From Blastocystis hominis (lineage: Eukaryota > Sar > Bigyra > Opalinata > Blastocystidae), in assembly GCF_000151665.1 (NCBI RefSeq), contig NW_013171815.1, forward strand, positions 137,153 through 201,152: a stretch of DNA of 64,000 nt, read 5' to 3'. The translations under genes and the position numbers were made by a program. The notes beneath the pieces were generated by a model, which saw only the letters and a list, made by a program, of their open reading frames with translations, ran no database searches and was not told the origin of the DNA. Below, piece by piece: positions 20,610 to 32,459 of this stretch; position 1 is the stretch's first letter; each line of letters opens with the position of its first letter.

Positions 20610-23600
20610 GGTTCCTCCTCTGTGAGTTGTAGTATTGTCTCTCTTGTGCTCTGTTCCTTCGTTCTGTACATTTATATGGTATACCCGGGGACAAGAGCAC
20701 ACCCCAATCAAATTGTAATTCACCACGCGTAAGGTGTGTGAAATTAGTCACTAGCTTGTAGATCTAACGATCTTGTGTTCTCAATATGTGTTTTAATAAG
20801 TATTCGTTTAGTATATGAAGGAGATACGAATTGCCAATCGGTTATGGGACAGTTTGTGGCAGTGCTCACGCAGTATTCTTTGCTTGGTTCAGAATTGAGC
20901 TACTGCTGTCTTGCTATCGATGCTTTGGTTTCAGTAAGCCGACCATTTACAAATCCCAAAACACGATATACTTTGTTTGATTTTTGTATTCCTTTCATCC
21001 TAGTTATGCAGGAACGACCTATGTCGTGTCTGTTTGCCTTGCCCTCATTCTAATGAATACCGATTTTATTGGCCGTCATGCAGTGGGTCTTTGTTGGATC
21101 CAGAGCGTTCCCAACAAAATCAACTGGTACTCCGTGTCCCCCTCGTGGTTTACCCCCTAGGGCCTCTTGGGAGTTCCTGTTCGCGTTCATCATCATCATC
21201 TACACCACTTCCGCGGTTCTTCTCATGCTCATGGCGCGCTGCCTCAACCGCCTTCCTGTCATCCAGGAAACGCTTCTCCGCGCGCGCGCCGAGGCCTTGG
21301 AGAGCATGATGTTCTACGTGTTCATCTACATCATCTACGGATTGTGTGTCTGTGTTCTCTACGGGCTCAACGTGATGATCAATTACCACTTTCAGTCCTG
21401 GGAGCCGCGCTTCGTCTCCTCCTACATCCTCGAATTGGTTTCTCCCCTCGATTTCTGTCACTCTCAGCTCTTCTACGCGATCCTGACCTCCCGCGGGATT
21501 CTCACGAGCTTCATCTTCCTGGACAATTTCTGGCACCGCGGAGGGAAGCAGGACGACCGCGACCCGATGGGGAACAACGGGAACGCGTGGTACCGCGAGG
21601 TGCAGCCGCTCTTCAACAACATGATCCGCAATCAGATCCTAGACATCTTCTCGAACGGCGTGAAGCGCAGCGCGCACGAGCAGCGCATCGACGATCCGCG
21701 CAAGGCGTTCGATCCGGTGACCGGGATCCACGGGAACATCCTCGACCGCGAGGAATACTATTCGGAGGTCTGCGCGTATTCGATCGATCCGGTAGCGGGG
21801 TGCGACGACGTGGTGAGCGGAGATCGTGCGGATTAGAGTGCGGCGTGAGCGATAGGCGTGATTTTTTGCGAGCATTGTCCCGTCGTTTTCTCGTATCTCC
21901 GGTTTAAAGGCAACATCGATCAGGAAGAGTACATTTCTGAGTTCGAAAACGTGGAAACGTGGAAGGGGAGTGATGGGTAGCTGTCGGGTTGCTCCGTGTC
22001 CGAGGGATCTTCAGGTTCTCTTTTCGTGCGAACCAACCGCAACCGTTTTATCGTCAAATTTGTGAACAAATCCGAATTCGACGTTTTGAAGAGCATTCTC
22101 CAGGATTTGACGCGCTACCTCACGCTCGCCGAAGACAAGCGCCGCCACGAAAACTTCGCCGAGCAGCCATCGCCCGACCCGGACCTCGACGACTCGCTCT
22201 TCCCTCCGCACTCGCTGCATGCATCCTCGCGAGCCGTCCCGATGCCCTACTACGACGCTGTCTCCGACTCAGAGATGAAAGAAGTCACTGAGTTATCGTC
22301 CTCCTTCGTGCCCAACGAGAACGTCTTCGCCTCCATGCACACCAGCGACGAGATCCATCTCTCTTCCGGCACTTCTGCCGAGTTCGCTCCGTCCTGTTTC
22401 TCCTCCCAGGACATCGATTCCATTTCCTTCTCGCGCGACGACAGTCGCGCCGCGCTGCTCGCCGACTTCGACGTCTACCGCAGCAGCTCTTCCCATCTGC
22501 TTCGCTCGCTGTCCGGAGTCGCGCAGCATCCCGGACCGGCGGCCTCCACGCCGTTCCCCGGCTTCCACACCCCCAATCCGCTCCAGAACCGCGGGAGCGC
22601 GGGCGCGGGCGTGCCCAATGTGCCCAGCGCGGCGAGCGTGCCGGCGATGTCCACCGTTCCGCAGCCCGCCACGCTGTCGAACCCGCCGAGTGGATTGAAT
22701 GGAATGAATGGAGTCAATGGAGTCAATGGAATCAATGGAGTCAATGGAGTCAATGGAATGAATGGTCGCATCGATGGAAGCCATTCCACTTATTCGAGCA
22801 ATCCGAGCTTGTTGAACACTGCGAGCAATCCGAGCCTGATGAACGCGACCAGTGGGGGCTTCGCTCGCACCGTCTCCACCGCGACCAACAACACCAGTCC
22901 CGCCAACCCTTTCAGTCCCTTCACCGGCCCTTCGCAGCGCAGCAGCTCCCATTTTCGCAGCAGCTCGCACGGCGAGAGCTTCTCCAGCCTCCAGCGCCGC
23001 GAGACCGAGCCGATCGACCTGTTCCTCGCGCCCGAGAGCAATCGGAGCTTCAACACACGCGACTCGAGCGGCGTGAGTCCGCAGTCGGAAGCCTCCGGGT
23101 GGATCAACCGCGAATACTCGATCCGAGCCAGCCAGAACGTGCGCGGGAGCTTCTTGAATCGCTACTACGGCATGTACACCTTGGAAGTGTTCGGCCAGAC
23201 GCTTTACTTCGTGGTAATGGAGAACATTCTTCCCTATCGCAACATCGACGAGGTCTTCGATCTCAAGGTCGCCGTTTTCGGGGCGTTTCACGCATAGGGC
23301 AGCTGGGTGGATCGAAACCCGAAGAAGTTCCGCAAAGGACAGCTCGTGACGTGCAAGCTCTGCAACCGGGCGTTTCGCTGGGGCGTGAGCGATCGAGTGG
23401 ACGATCCGTGCCATCACGAGGCGTCGATCGTGAAGAAGGACAACAATTTCCGCCCGTGCATCCGCGTGTCCGGCGATATGAACCAGAGCATCAGCAACCA
23501 GCTGCGCGAAGACGTGGACTTTCTGTGCAGCCACGGACTGATGGACTACTCCGTGCTGCTCGGGTACAAGAACGTCGCGATGTACCTCTCCGGCGATCTC

Positions 23601-23966
23601 GTGATTCGCACGAATTTGTACAGTTCGAGGGGCCGATTGAAAGGTAGAAAGCCGGGAACCGGCCAGGCTCCCTACGCTTCCAGCGTGATTCAAGGCCCCG
23701 GGCTGGTCTTCATCGGGATCATCGACTATCTGCAGAAGTACACGCTGCTGAAGAAGCTGGAGCGCATCTGGAAGGTGATTTTCCGGTGTAAGGACCGCAA
23801 CGGAATCTCCGATCTGCCGCCGGACAACTACAAAAACCGCATTATGGAGCGCGTGATCGGGAAGGTACTCGCTTTTCTCACCCCTCTCCTTTCAGCTCTT
23901 CCTCGAAGACCCCGAGCAATTCTACGTCACTGATCAGTTCCTTCCTCTCGACAAAGAGCAGCAACA

Positions 23967-23998
<32 letters not shown>

Positions 23999-24438
23999 AG
24001 CAGCTACAGCAGCAACAACGTCGGGCCTCGCAAGAATCGCTATCGACAGCCACCGCGCCGTCTTCGGTTCTGCGTCGAGACACGATGAACAGCTCCGTGG
24101 AGCCTTTTATCCGAGCCACCACGGAGAGCTCGTCGCGTGTTTCCGGCACCGCGATGTTTGCTGATGATGCCTCGCACGGAGCGGAGCCCATTCGCAGTGA
24201 CGAGCTCTCCGAAGTGCAGGTCGTTCCGACCATTACGCGAAGCGCAGGAAGTGGAAGTGGAAGTGGAAGTGGAAGTGGAAGTGCGAATCATATGGGCGAT
24301 TCGCCAAGGCCGAAGTTGAGGGTTAGTCCTTCTGTGAAGTTCGAAGGGAATGGGGAGAGTGGAGAGGGACCAGCGTTAGATACCATTTTTGAATCGGGAA
24401 GCTATGTGCAGGTATATACGCAGCGCGATGTCGTTTAA
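20610..24438 (+). CDS. GPCR-PIPK: seven-transmembrane protein fused to phosphatidylinositol-phosphate kinase
   Basis: The N-terminal exons encode membrane segments: SIVSLVLCSFVLYIYMVYPG with TRAHPN, VMGQFVAVLTQYSLLGSELS, WEFLFAFIIIIYTTSAVLLM and YVFIYIIYGLCVCVLYGLNV. The C-terminal part is a PIP kinase: EGSSGSLFVRTNRNRFIVKF (phosphate-binding GxSGS loop and catalytic Lys), NVRGSFLNRYYGMYTLEVFG, FVVMENILPY, GLMDYSVLLGY and LVFIGIIDYLQKYTLLKKLE (IGIIDxLQ motif). An insert between kinase halves contains an NGV/NGM repeat (22690-22765). The C-terminus has poly-Gln (about 23955-24015) and a Gly-Ser repeat (24246-24282). The 7TM-PIPK fusion is known from oomycetes and Dictyostelium (RpkA). The first exon was not resolved, so the start is approximate. 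Confidence 0.85.
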
Positions 24439-24678
24439 TCGTTTCTTTTAATGATAGTTTGTATATTTGCAGTGTTTGTTGTTATACCTGTCGAAAAGAA
24501 TGATGGAAATGAACAGTAGGAGTAGAAGAAGTAGAATGACTGAATGGAGTAATAGGTGTTTTGTTAATAAAGATGTAGTTTTATGTAAAACATTCTTGAT
24601 TTTATTAATTCTGCTATTAATAACTTTCGAATTGATAGTTTCCTCATTCAATATGTGCAGGCATGCTGGAATGAAGAA

Positions 24679-25539
24679 ATGAAACCAAATGGCTGGATTT
24701 CACTCATTTTGAGTAATAGAGAATGTGTAGTATTGCAGCTGAATAATGGAGTATTCATGAATCAAGGATTTGTACTCAATGAGCAGAAAGTGTTGAAAGT
24801 GTTTGGAAATCATCAAATTGGTGCTATTTCACATAATGAAGAACAATCCATAGAAGTAATAGAAGAAGGAATAGTGGATTTGGATCATGGAAGTCGATTT
24901 GAAGGATTGGTATTGGCAGAAAACAAGTTGGGAATTCCATTTGGATATGGTGAAATGTATGATGATGGTGGAATATTGGTGTACAAGGGCATAATGATCA
25001 ATCGGAAACGATTTGGATATGGAACGAGTTATCATGATAATGGTTTGATTGAATATGAAGGATATTGGTGTGATGATAAGCGATTTGGAAGTGGAAAAGT
25101 GTATGATCGATATGGTAAATTAGTGAATGAATGTGAATGGTATAATGGAATTGAATGTGATATTGATTATGAAGGAGATGGAAGCAAACCACTGAATATC
25201 GGAACGAAACATTTGAAACTGAGTGACAATTGTGTATTGGTTGATTGGGATGTTTCATTGTTGTATAATTTGGAATCAATCGAAATCGGCAATGATTGTT
25301 TTGGATCAGTGAAAACATTCAAAATCGATGGATTGAATCGATTGAAAACTATCAAAATCGGAAAGAATTCATTTACTCAGAAAAAGAATTGGCATGGAAA
25401 TGATAAATCGAAATCATTCCACATATTGAATTGTGAGTCATTGGAATTCATTCAAAATGGTACAATTAGAATTAATTCTTGCAATTTCTATTGTAGTTCA
25501 TTTGTGATTCGAGGTATTGATATAATATTGGACATTTGA
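24679..25539 (+). CDS. MORN/leucine-rich-repeat family protein, copy 1 (shortened)
   Basis: The N-terminal part has MORN-like repeats (FEGLVLAENKLGIPFGYGEM, VYKGIMINRKRFGYGTSYHD, YEGYWCDDKRFGSGKVYDRY). The C-terminal part has short leucine-rich repeats of the form LxSIxIGxxxF (NLESIEIGNDCFGSVKTFKI, LKTIKIGKNSF). It belongs to a multicopy family with a second copy at 62484-63388. Relative to that copy it lacks about 28 codons of one LRR (between NCESLEFI and NGTIRI), and the frame stops soon after SSFVIRGIDIILDI. Downstream to about 25700 the sequence still looks like decayed LRR coding DNA. The start is taken at the first ATG of the open frame. MORN repeats usually contact membranes or scaffolds. 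The precise role is unknown. Confidence 0.6.
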   Translation: MKPNGWISLILSNRECVVLQLNNGVFMNQGFVLNEQKVLKVFGNHQIGAISHNEEQSIEVIEEGIVDLDHGSRFEGLVLAENKLGIPFGYGEMYDDGGILVYKGIMINRKRFGYGTSYHDNGLIEYEGYWCDDKRFGSGKVYDRYGKLVNECEWYNGIECDIDYEGDGSKPLNIGTKHLKLSDNCVLVDWDVSLLYNLESIEIGNDCFGSVKTFKIDGLNRLKTIKIGKNSFTQKKNWHGNDKSKSFHILNCESLEFIQNGTIRINSCNFYCSSFVIRGIDIILDI

Positions 25540-27002
25540 ATGCATAGATCTTCCAAATCTACAATCCATTATATTAGGTGATGATCTATTCGATTGGTCC
25601 TTATCAACAATAATCAAAAGTATTGAATGAATTAGAATGAATTGATTGCTATAGACCTTCCATTATCACAATCCGTTTATCTAGGTTGGAATGCACTTTT
25701 GTGAAAAATAATCGATAAATCATATTGATTGTCAATCCAAAGTATGAAATGAATCAAAATGACAAACGTGGATTATCTAAATCTATCATATATAACCAAT
25801 TATGAAGGATGTAGTTATTACTGTTATTGTGTGATGAGATTAAAAGTAGTTCTCACTACTGAATATTGAATGCATTAAGATCTTTGAAATCTTCGAAATG
25901 TCGATCAACCCGATTAATACGATAATATTCAATCGAAATCAATTTCGAGTATTGTATGTTTGATTTGCTTTCATTCATAGATGTTTCTTTTATTCTTACT
26001 GATCATGCTCACAAAATCATCAGCGACTCTTATTATTATGCATTCTTTATATTATTATTATGCGTCATAAAAATGCATATACCATGCCTATATGTAATCC
26101 TTATTAATAGTGTCAAATAGTTTATTCTTTTTAAAAGAGTATTACGAGTTAAAGAATACAATCATCTTGGTAATTTAGTATATAGTGACATTATGCAAAA
26201 ATGTTTTCTGATATTGGTGAGAATATACTAAATCATTAACGTGTAATGTGTTGTACATACAGTTTTCATTTATACATGTTATTATGTATTTTTTTCATTC
26301 ATAATGAACTGTAATTTGATTAAATATAAATAGATGCTTCACCATAGAATAGAATATACACGCCTTGTTAGCCATAATCAGGATATCATTTGATGTTCGC
26401 AACAACAAGAGAACATCGAGCATACAGATTATCATTGCTTTCCTCTCTTGTGCATATGCGGTTTGCTCATATATCTAATCGAGTTAAGAACATAAAGCAA
26501 ATATATATGTATATATCTCATCATTTGAATATGTTAGTTATAAAATAGAAAACATAATTCATCATTAAGTGAACATATCGATCCTAATATATTGTTATGT
26601 TTAATCGATCCATAATCCCTCAAATTCTTTTGGAAGAATTCAGTATTTACTGCTAAGTGTGTGCTAACATTAAAGGCATGTTCAAAAGAAATCATATCAA
26701 TCTGAATAGAAACTGAAAATATGATGATGATTAAGCTCGTATAATAAAGAATGACCCATTCATTCGATATTATCCAAAAAGTCACATATCCTGTTTCAAT
26801 AGTTAATAATAATACGTTAAAACACGTTGTACTTTTTTTCCTATTTGTGATAGAATAGTTACATTTTTATACTAAGACTCTTCCACTGTTGAACGAGAGT
26901 GTAATTCCATGCACTACAAATAATGAAATACAAATTTCTTTTCTTATAACAAACAACTGCATGGTACTATCTAGACATACCTTATCTAAACAATAACCAC
27001 CT
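25540..27002. other. AT-rich intergenic region with decayed family sequence
   Basis: The first 450 nt resemble the 3' flank of the second MORN/LRR copy (shared stretch around TCAATTTCG and TTCATTCATAGA, near 25941 and 25974), so the duplication extends past the genes. From about 26000 onward the DNA is strongly AT-rich and no gene is supported. The minus frame at 26534-26785 has no motif. Confidence 0.5.
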
Positions 27003-28085
27003 TTATGCAGAAGACGCTTCTGTCTCTTCGACAATACTAATAGACTCTACATGTCCTGATGCGTATATTGCTTGAGCGAGAGTTTCAGCATATCCAGAGT
27101 ATGTATTCATGTAGTAAATAGTGTCAACATTGTTCAAAGCTGCATTATATACATAAAACTGAATAGGAGCAGCCAAACCTCTCAAATGAACAGAACGTAC
27201 AAACCGAAGCGAATTAGATTCAAAAATTGCTTTCTCAAGCATTGGAGTATAGAGAGTAACTGATCCATCCACAGAATCGCCATTGAAAGTATTGGAATTA
27301 AATGTAACACTTGTGAGAGTCGATGATTCAATGCTCACAGACTGAACATTCGCGAAAGATCCAATTTCGAATACAATAGATGCCAGATTCGTGAAACCAC
27401 TAAGATTCACTTCTGTCAAATCGGGATAAGAATTGGAACGGAATATCAAAACTTGAGCATCACGAGGAATCAAATCAAGCGTGGGATAATCTTCTTCACT
27501 AACATATATAGTACCGGGAGTTTGAGTAGTGGGAGTTTGAGTGGTGGGGAGAGTGGTAGTTGCAGTAGGACCTTCAGTGGTTGATTCTGTCTCTTCGACA
27601 ATACTAATAGACTCTACATGTCCTGAATCATACATTACTTGAGCTAGAAGACTAGCATATCCGGGGTGCGTATTCATGTAGTAAATAGTGTCAACATTGT
27701 TCAAAGCTGCATTTTCGACACAAAATTGGACAGGAGCAGCCAAACCTCTCAAATGAACAGAACGTACAAACTGAAGCGAATTAGATTCAAAAGTTGCTTT
27801 CTCAAGCATTGGAGTATAGAGAGTAACTGATCCATCAACAGAATCACCATTGAAAGTATTGGAATTAAATGTAACACTTGTGAGAGTCGATGATTCAATG
27901 CTCACAGACTGAACATTCGCGAAAGATCCAATTTCGAATACAATAGATGCCAGATTCGTGAAACCACTAAGATTCACTTCTGTCAAATCGGGATAAGAAT
28001 TGGAACGGAATATCAAAACTTGAGCATCACGAGGAATCAAATCAAGCGTGGGATAATCTTCTTCACTAACATATATAGTACCGGG
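27003..28085 (-). repeat. Two tandem copies of an LRR module (about 0.5 kb each)
   Basis: Nearly identical coding modules at about 27003-27512 and 27590-28085, both starting GTIYVSEEDYPTLDL and separated by a Thr-rich linker. The few differences (for example FCVENAA against FYVYNAA) show recent duplication within the gene. Confidence 0.85.
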
Positions 28086-29998
28086 AGCAATTGTAGTGGG
28101 AGTTTGAGTGGTAGGTACCGGAGTAGTGGGAACCTGAGTGGTAGGAACTTGAGTAGTGGGAGTTTGAGTAGTGGGTACCTGCGTGGTAGGAGTCAACGTA
28201 GTAGGTTTCTCAGTAGGACCTTCAGTTGCAGCCGGTCCAAAATTAAACGTTCTGATCGATTCAGCACCATCAGACATATAAAACTCAGTAGAAAGTATTT
28301 TGTAAAACAGTTCCACTTTCGAGCCAGAATCCCAGCCATCCCTTCCACCATCCATTAATAGAATTGTGTGCAAAACAGGCTTAATCCAAATATCATGAGT
28401 GCCTGCTTCACAACCTGTCTCACTATACACAGGTTCGGAGGAAAGATCCTCTCCTTCATATATAGCAAACGATTCCTCCTGAGGAGCATTTGTTCCACAA
28501 GTGCGCACCACCTGAATTTGTAGCATTCCAGGAATACTGGGAACTTGAGTAGTAGGAGTCTGAGTAGTAGGAGTTTGAGTGGTAGGAGTTTGAGTGGTAG
28601 GAGTCTGAGTAGTAGGAGTTTGAGTGGTAGGAGTCTGAGTAGTGGGAATCTGAGTGGTAGGAACTTGAGTAGTGGGAGTCTGAGTAGTGGGAGTTTGAGT
28701 AGTGGGAGTTTGAGTAGTAGGAGTTTGAGTGGTAGGAGTCTGAGTAGTAGGAGTCTGAGTAGTAGGAGTCTGAGTGGTAGGAGTTTGTGTAGTGGGGGTC
28801 TGAGTGGTAGGAACTTGAGTAGTGGGAGTCTGAGTAGTGGGAGTTTGAGTGGTAGGAGTTTGTGTAGTGGGGGTCTGAGTGGTAGGAGTTTGAGTAGTGG
28901 GAGTCTGAGTAGTAGGAACTTCAGTGGTAGGAGACTCGGTAGGAGTGATATCTGTCGGTTCAGTAGATGGCACTGGTTTAGCAAATAGAGACATTGCATA
29001 GCCAGCAATTCCAGCATAATTAGCATTTGTTTCATTATCAGATTTCACAGGAAGGTTCATAATGATGTTTTCGCAAGGAACCACATTGAACGTTACGGTC
29101 CATTTTGTTTCATCGTATTCCTTCATCACACCATATAACGATGGCTGGTCGGTAGCTCCAGTATAGATATCATTTCCAGTAACGTCGTTTACGGTTTTCA
29201 GACGGATCAAGTCCATAGCCATCAGTACAATCACAGGATCTCCTTCAGCAATAAAGGTCATCAATCCACTCTTGTTAGGAATATCATTCTTTGTTACATC
29301 AAAATAATATTTGGAAGTATCAGCCGAGCAAAGATCTTCATCATTATCAAATAAAGAAGCTGCTTCTTTACTCATTAATCCTCTTTCTATTACAAATTCC
29401 ATTATATCTGTTGGGGAAACATCATTTAAGCCAACCTCTTGATATTTTGGAAGACATTTTAGCACATAGGTCAAAGATAATGGTACAACATGCCCTTCTT
29501 TACTCAATGCAGCTTCAGCAGCCAGGACCAATGCACTTGCCCATGAGGTAGAATGTGGATTAGATACAGAGTAATCTCTGGCAACTGCTTCATCACACAA
29601 ATCGCGACCAGTAACAAAATCATTGGAATAACGTTCCGAATAACTTACAGGCTCAGCATAGGAACCTTCTCCAGAGTACTTCACTCCGAGATCCATCATA
29701 GTCTCTAAATCTTCGTCCTTAAAATCAGATAGGATAGATAAACCCATGGGGTAGTTTCTATAGCCCGCCTTTCTTTGAATTTCTAAGCATGAGCGTTTCC
29801 AGACGGTATAAGGGCCACTATTTCTTTATGGACATTTGTTAAACATTACATTTCATTATTAGGGCATATATCATTACACTTAGAATTATATTGGATGAGA
29901 TACAGCGAATACTCTTCTTGGCCACAGTTTGTTATGGGAGACGCACATATCAGCTGTGAAAAGATACAAAATACGAAAATCACTTCCAAATGAAACAT
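27003..29998 (-). CDS. Secreted cathepsin-like (catalytically dead) surface protein with Thr-rich and LRR modules
   Basis: ATG 29998 starts a signal peptide (FHLEVIFVFCIFSQLICASP). A 32-nt intron (29818-29849) joins it to a propeptide-like exon (KAGYRNYPMGLSILSDFKDE), as in I29/papain zymogens. The papain-like part has NPHSTSWASALVLAAEAAL where active enzymes read GSCGSCWAFS: the catalytic Cys is replaced, so peptidase activity is unlikely. After it come a long PTTQTP repeat (28538-28930), a globular module with DGGRDGWDSGS, a second Thr-rich linker, and two nearly identical LRR-like modules (IYVSEEDYPTLDLIPRDAQV, SGFTNLASIVFEIGSF). These features suggest a secreted or surface-anchored, O-glycosylated protein. 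It lies in the AT-rich accessory block. Confidence 0.75.
28538..28930 (-). repeat. PTTQTP hexapeptide repeat tract
   Basis: About 20 copies of an 18-nt unit encoding PTTQTP (variants PTTQVP, PTTQIP). A probable mucin-like, O-glycosylated stalk. Confidence 0.9.
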
Positions 29999-30862
29999 TT
30001 TGTGCTAAAAGAGTTTCATCCAAATTAATTCTATCCACAAATGATTGGATGATTCCTTCTCCATTATTTTAACCCAACAAAACTGTAAAATAACAAGAGT
30101 AATCACATAAATGTTAAATAATAATAATAATTGAAAAATAGATAGACTCAGATGTGATAATTGAAAGAATACGGTTTATCCTTTATTTCACGAAATAGTG
30201 ACAGATTAAACGCAACCCTAAAAATGATTGATAGCAAAAGGATCTCGGACAGAGTCTCTGTGTGGCGTGCACAAACAGTTATATCAACTATTCACAAGGA
30301 ATATAGGGAAAAGTACCATATATAATAAGAATAAAAATATATTTCCAAGATATAGTATGATTATCGTACTGATGTTCAAATATCTGGCTTTTAATTCTGT
30401 GCGATCATATAGTGATATTGAATCATAACTAACCATACAAACGTTTTACAGAATATGCAAAGTGAAAATGTTACTTTTTCATGATTATCATTAATGTGAA
30501 TGGATATATATATATATTAACTAAGAAATCGATTTGGACGCACCCCTTTATCACTTTCGTCAATTTATATAGATCTTTTGTGAATATACGAATATTGACT
30601 TTTATACTAACCCATATTCACTATAGCAAATACATCAATCTACAACAGTACTAATCGCTGATCAAAAATAGTTCTCTTTCAACATTATTAAAATATCAAT
30701 CACTCTATATTAAAACAAAACACACGATTAGTAATTCCTTAAGAATACAAGAATTATACATTATACTACAACAATTCAATTCGCTCTACCCATAACAACA
30801 CAGATATCACATTCCCTCTGGTCATAAGATAATAACCAAAAAGCAAAAAGGAAAAAGAGAAA
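29999..30862. other. AT-rich intergenic region, no gene supported
   Basis: Includes a (TA)n run near 30507-30518. The plus frame at 30228-30428 has no motif. The region is probably the promoter side of the surface-protein gene. Confidence 0.5.
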
Positions 30863-30935
30863 CGCCCACCGGGGGGCTCGAACCCCCGACCACCAGGTTA
30901 AGAGCCTGGCGCTCTACCGACTGAGCTAGACGGGC
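30863..30935 (-). tRNA. tRNA-Lys (CTT)
   Basis: A 73-nt cloverleaf on the minus strand. The acceptor stem GCCCGTC pairs with GGTGGGC. The D-arm is TAGCTCAGTCGGTAGAG. The anticodon loop CTCTTAA gives anticodon CTT. The T-arm GGGGGTTCGAGCCCCC is canonical. No intron is visible. It marks the right boundary of the AT-rich accessory block. Confidence 0.97.
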
Positions 30936-31008
30936 TTGTCTTCCTTCCTTGTTTTAACCTTATGAAGCATGGATCCCATACATTCAATCAAACTTATTCC
31001 TTCATAGC

Positions 31009-31467
31009 ATGAATGTTGATACAGAAAAGGAGCCGCGCGAATTTTTAAGACAACTGGAAAAACTTCATAGCCAAATTCAGGGTTTGTCAACGACTCTAAA
31101 GTTTTATATGCCTTGCATATTTTATTCTTGTAGAGATAGTACGATGAATCCAGATATGGCAAAAGCTGCTGCCAAAATGTATTTCGTTGTGCATTTCTCT
31201 GTTTTTAGAAACGAGATTATAGAAAAAATACGTCAGTTGCTATCTAAGCCAATCCCGTTCGATTGCGCGGTTCCTACCTCCCTCTTGCAGTATTTGCCCT
31301 TTTTCTTTCTTTCCTGATGATCAGATGGTTAGACAAGCAAGCAGACAACAATCCAGATATATACCTAGCATTATGCCTCAAGCAGTGTGAAGAAATAGAT
31401 CACACACTAAGAGCCCGTGAATTAACACGGAAGCACATCATTTCAGATTTCAAATCCTCTCTACTGT
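31009..31467 (+). CDS. MED10: MED10-like Mediator subunit
   Basis: The N-terminal exon (MNVDTEKEPREFLRQLEKLH) is joined through a short-intron region to helices RNEIIEKIRQLLSKPIPFDC and then, after a 35-nt GT-AG intron, LDKQADNNPDIYLALCLKQC and LTRKHIISDFKSSL. The iP-x-x-LLQ-x-lD-x-x-x-x-NPD-x-Y core followed by a KxxxxxF helix is the MED10 pattern (VPLEVFEYIDQGRNPQLY). No encoded stop appears at the expected end. T31467 lies four nt before TCTTTGCT, a 6/8 match to the 3'-end element, so a polyadenylation-made TAA is plausible but unproven. The gene converges tail to tail with NDUFS8. Confidence 0.55.
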
Positions 31468-31513
31468 CTCCTCTTTGCTCCAACAAACAATCCAAATCGA
31501 AATCAAATTGCTT

Positions 31514-32291
31514 TTATCGGTACATTATATCAGTGGCAATGTTCGTGGCCAAAATCGGCTCCCACATATCTCCATTATGCAGCAGCTTGGCCTTGTCGTA
31601 CATCAGCTCCTCACGCGACTCCTTGGCGAACTCCAGCAGCGGATTCTCCACAATGGCGTCCACAGGGCAAGCCTCCTGACAATATCCACAGAAGATGCAG
31701 CGAGACAGATCGATATCGTAACGCGTGGTACGACGCAGACCATCCGGACGCATTTCCTAGCCGTGAATCCGCTTCATTAACCTCACAGCTTCAATGTTGA
31801 TAACCTGAGCGGGGCAGATGGCTTCACAGAGTCTGCAGGCAATGCATCTAGCGTTCATAACACTGAAAGAAACATACCTTTCCTCACCCGAGGCATAGCG
31901 TCTCAAGCAGTGCTCTCCTCTCATTCTGGGAGAAATCGTGACCTTCTCGTGGGGGAAGTTAATGGTGAGCTTTTCTCTGCACATGCTGATCACCGACACC
32001 CAAAGACCACGGAACAGGTCAGTGAGGAACAGGTACTGACAAGACCGCTCGAGCACTAATCGGAATTTTGCAGAAAGCATAAAATACTCTTGCTTAAAGG
32101 AGTATGCGGATCAATCTTCTTTCCATCGAATTTAACGGCTGTGGGTTATGAGCGGACAATGTGCATCCTACCGGTTGGTGCAAACGCAGAGAAACAACGG
32201 ACGCTGCTGACATTCACCAGTCTTGCAGATCTCGATGCTAATCTATGTGCATGAGCCCCTCCCCCTCAGAAGCGTCCTACTGTGACAACAT
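31514..32291 (-). CDS. NDUFS8: NDUFS8 (complex I TYKY 2x[4Fe-4S] subunit)
   Basis: An electron-carrying subunit of NADH:ubiquinone oxidoreductase. A first exon of five bases (ATGTT) and a roughly 43-nt intron lead to a targeting peptide [20 protein letters not shown]. Then come [38 protein letters not shown], the first ferredoxin motif [20 protein letters not shown], a 30-nt intron, and the second motif [20 protein letters not shown]. Two CxxCxxCxxxCP motifs bind the N6a/N6b clusters. The protein continues to DIMYR with an encoded TAA, and a minus-strand TGTTTGTT follows about 25 nt later. The leader directs it to the mitochondrion-related organelle. Confidence 0.93.
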
Positions 32292-32459
32292 GACTAGACT
32301 CAATCCCTGTTTCAAGAAAAGTGGAAAAAAGGTAAAATGGATAGAAAACCGCGGAAACGCAAATCCAACAAACAATCGAATAAAAGAAAGCTTTCAACAC
32401 AGTTCACCCTCACTCCAACTCATGCTATCACTAGCATTGCATCCTCCGGTCATTTCCTT

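Noticed and set aside
28355-29035. Leu/Pro-rich minus frame and Ser-rich plus frame across the PTTQTP tract
   Set aside because: Frame shadows of the repeat. The frame in the 27003-29998 gene has a signal peptide and folded modules.
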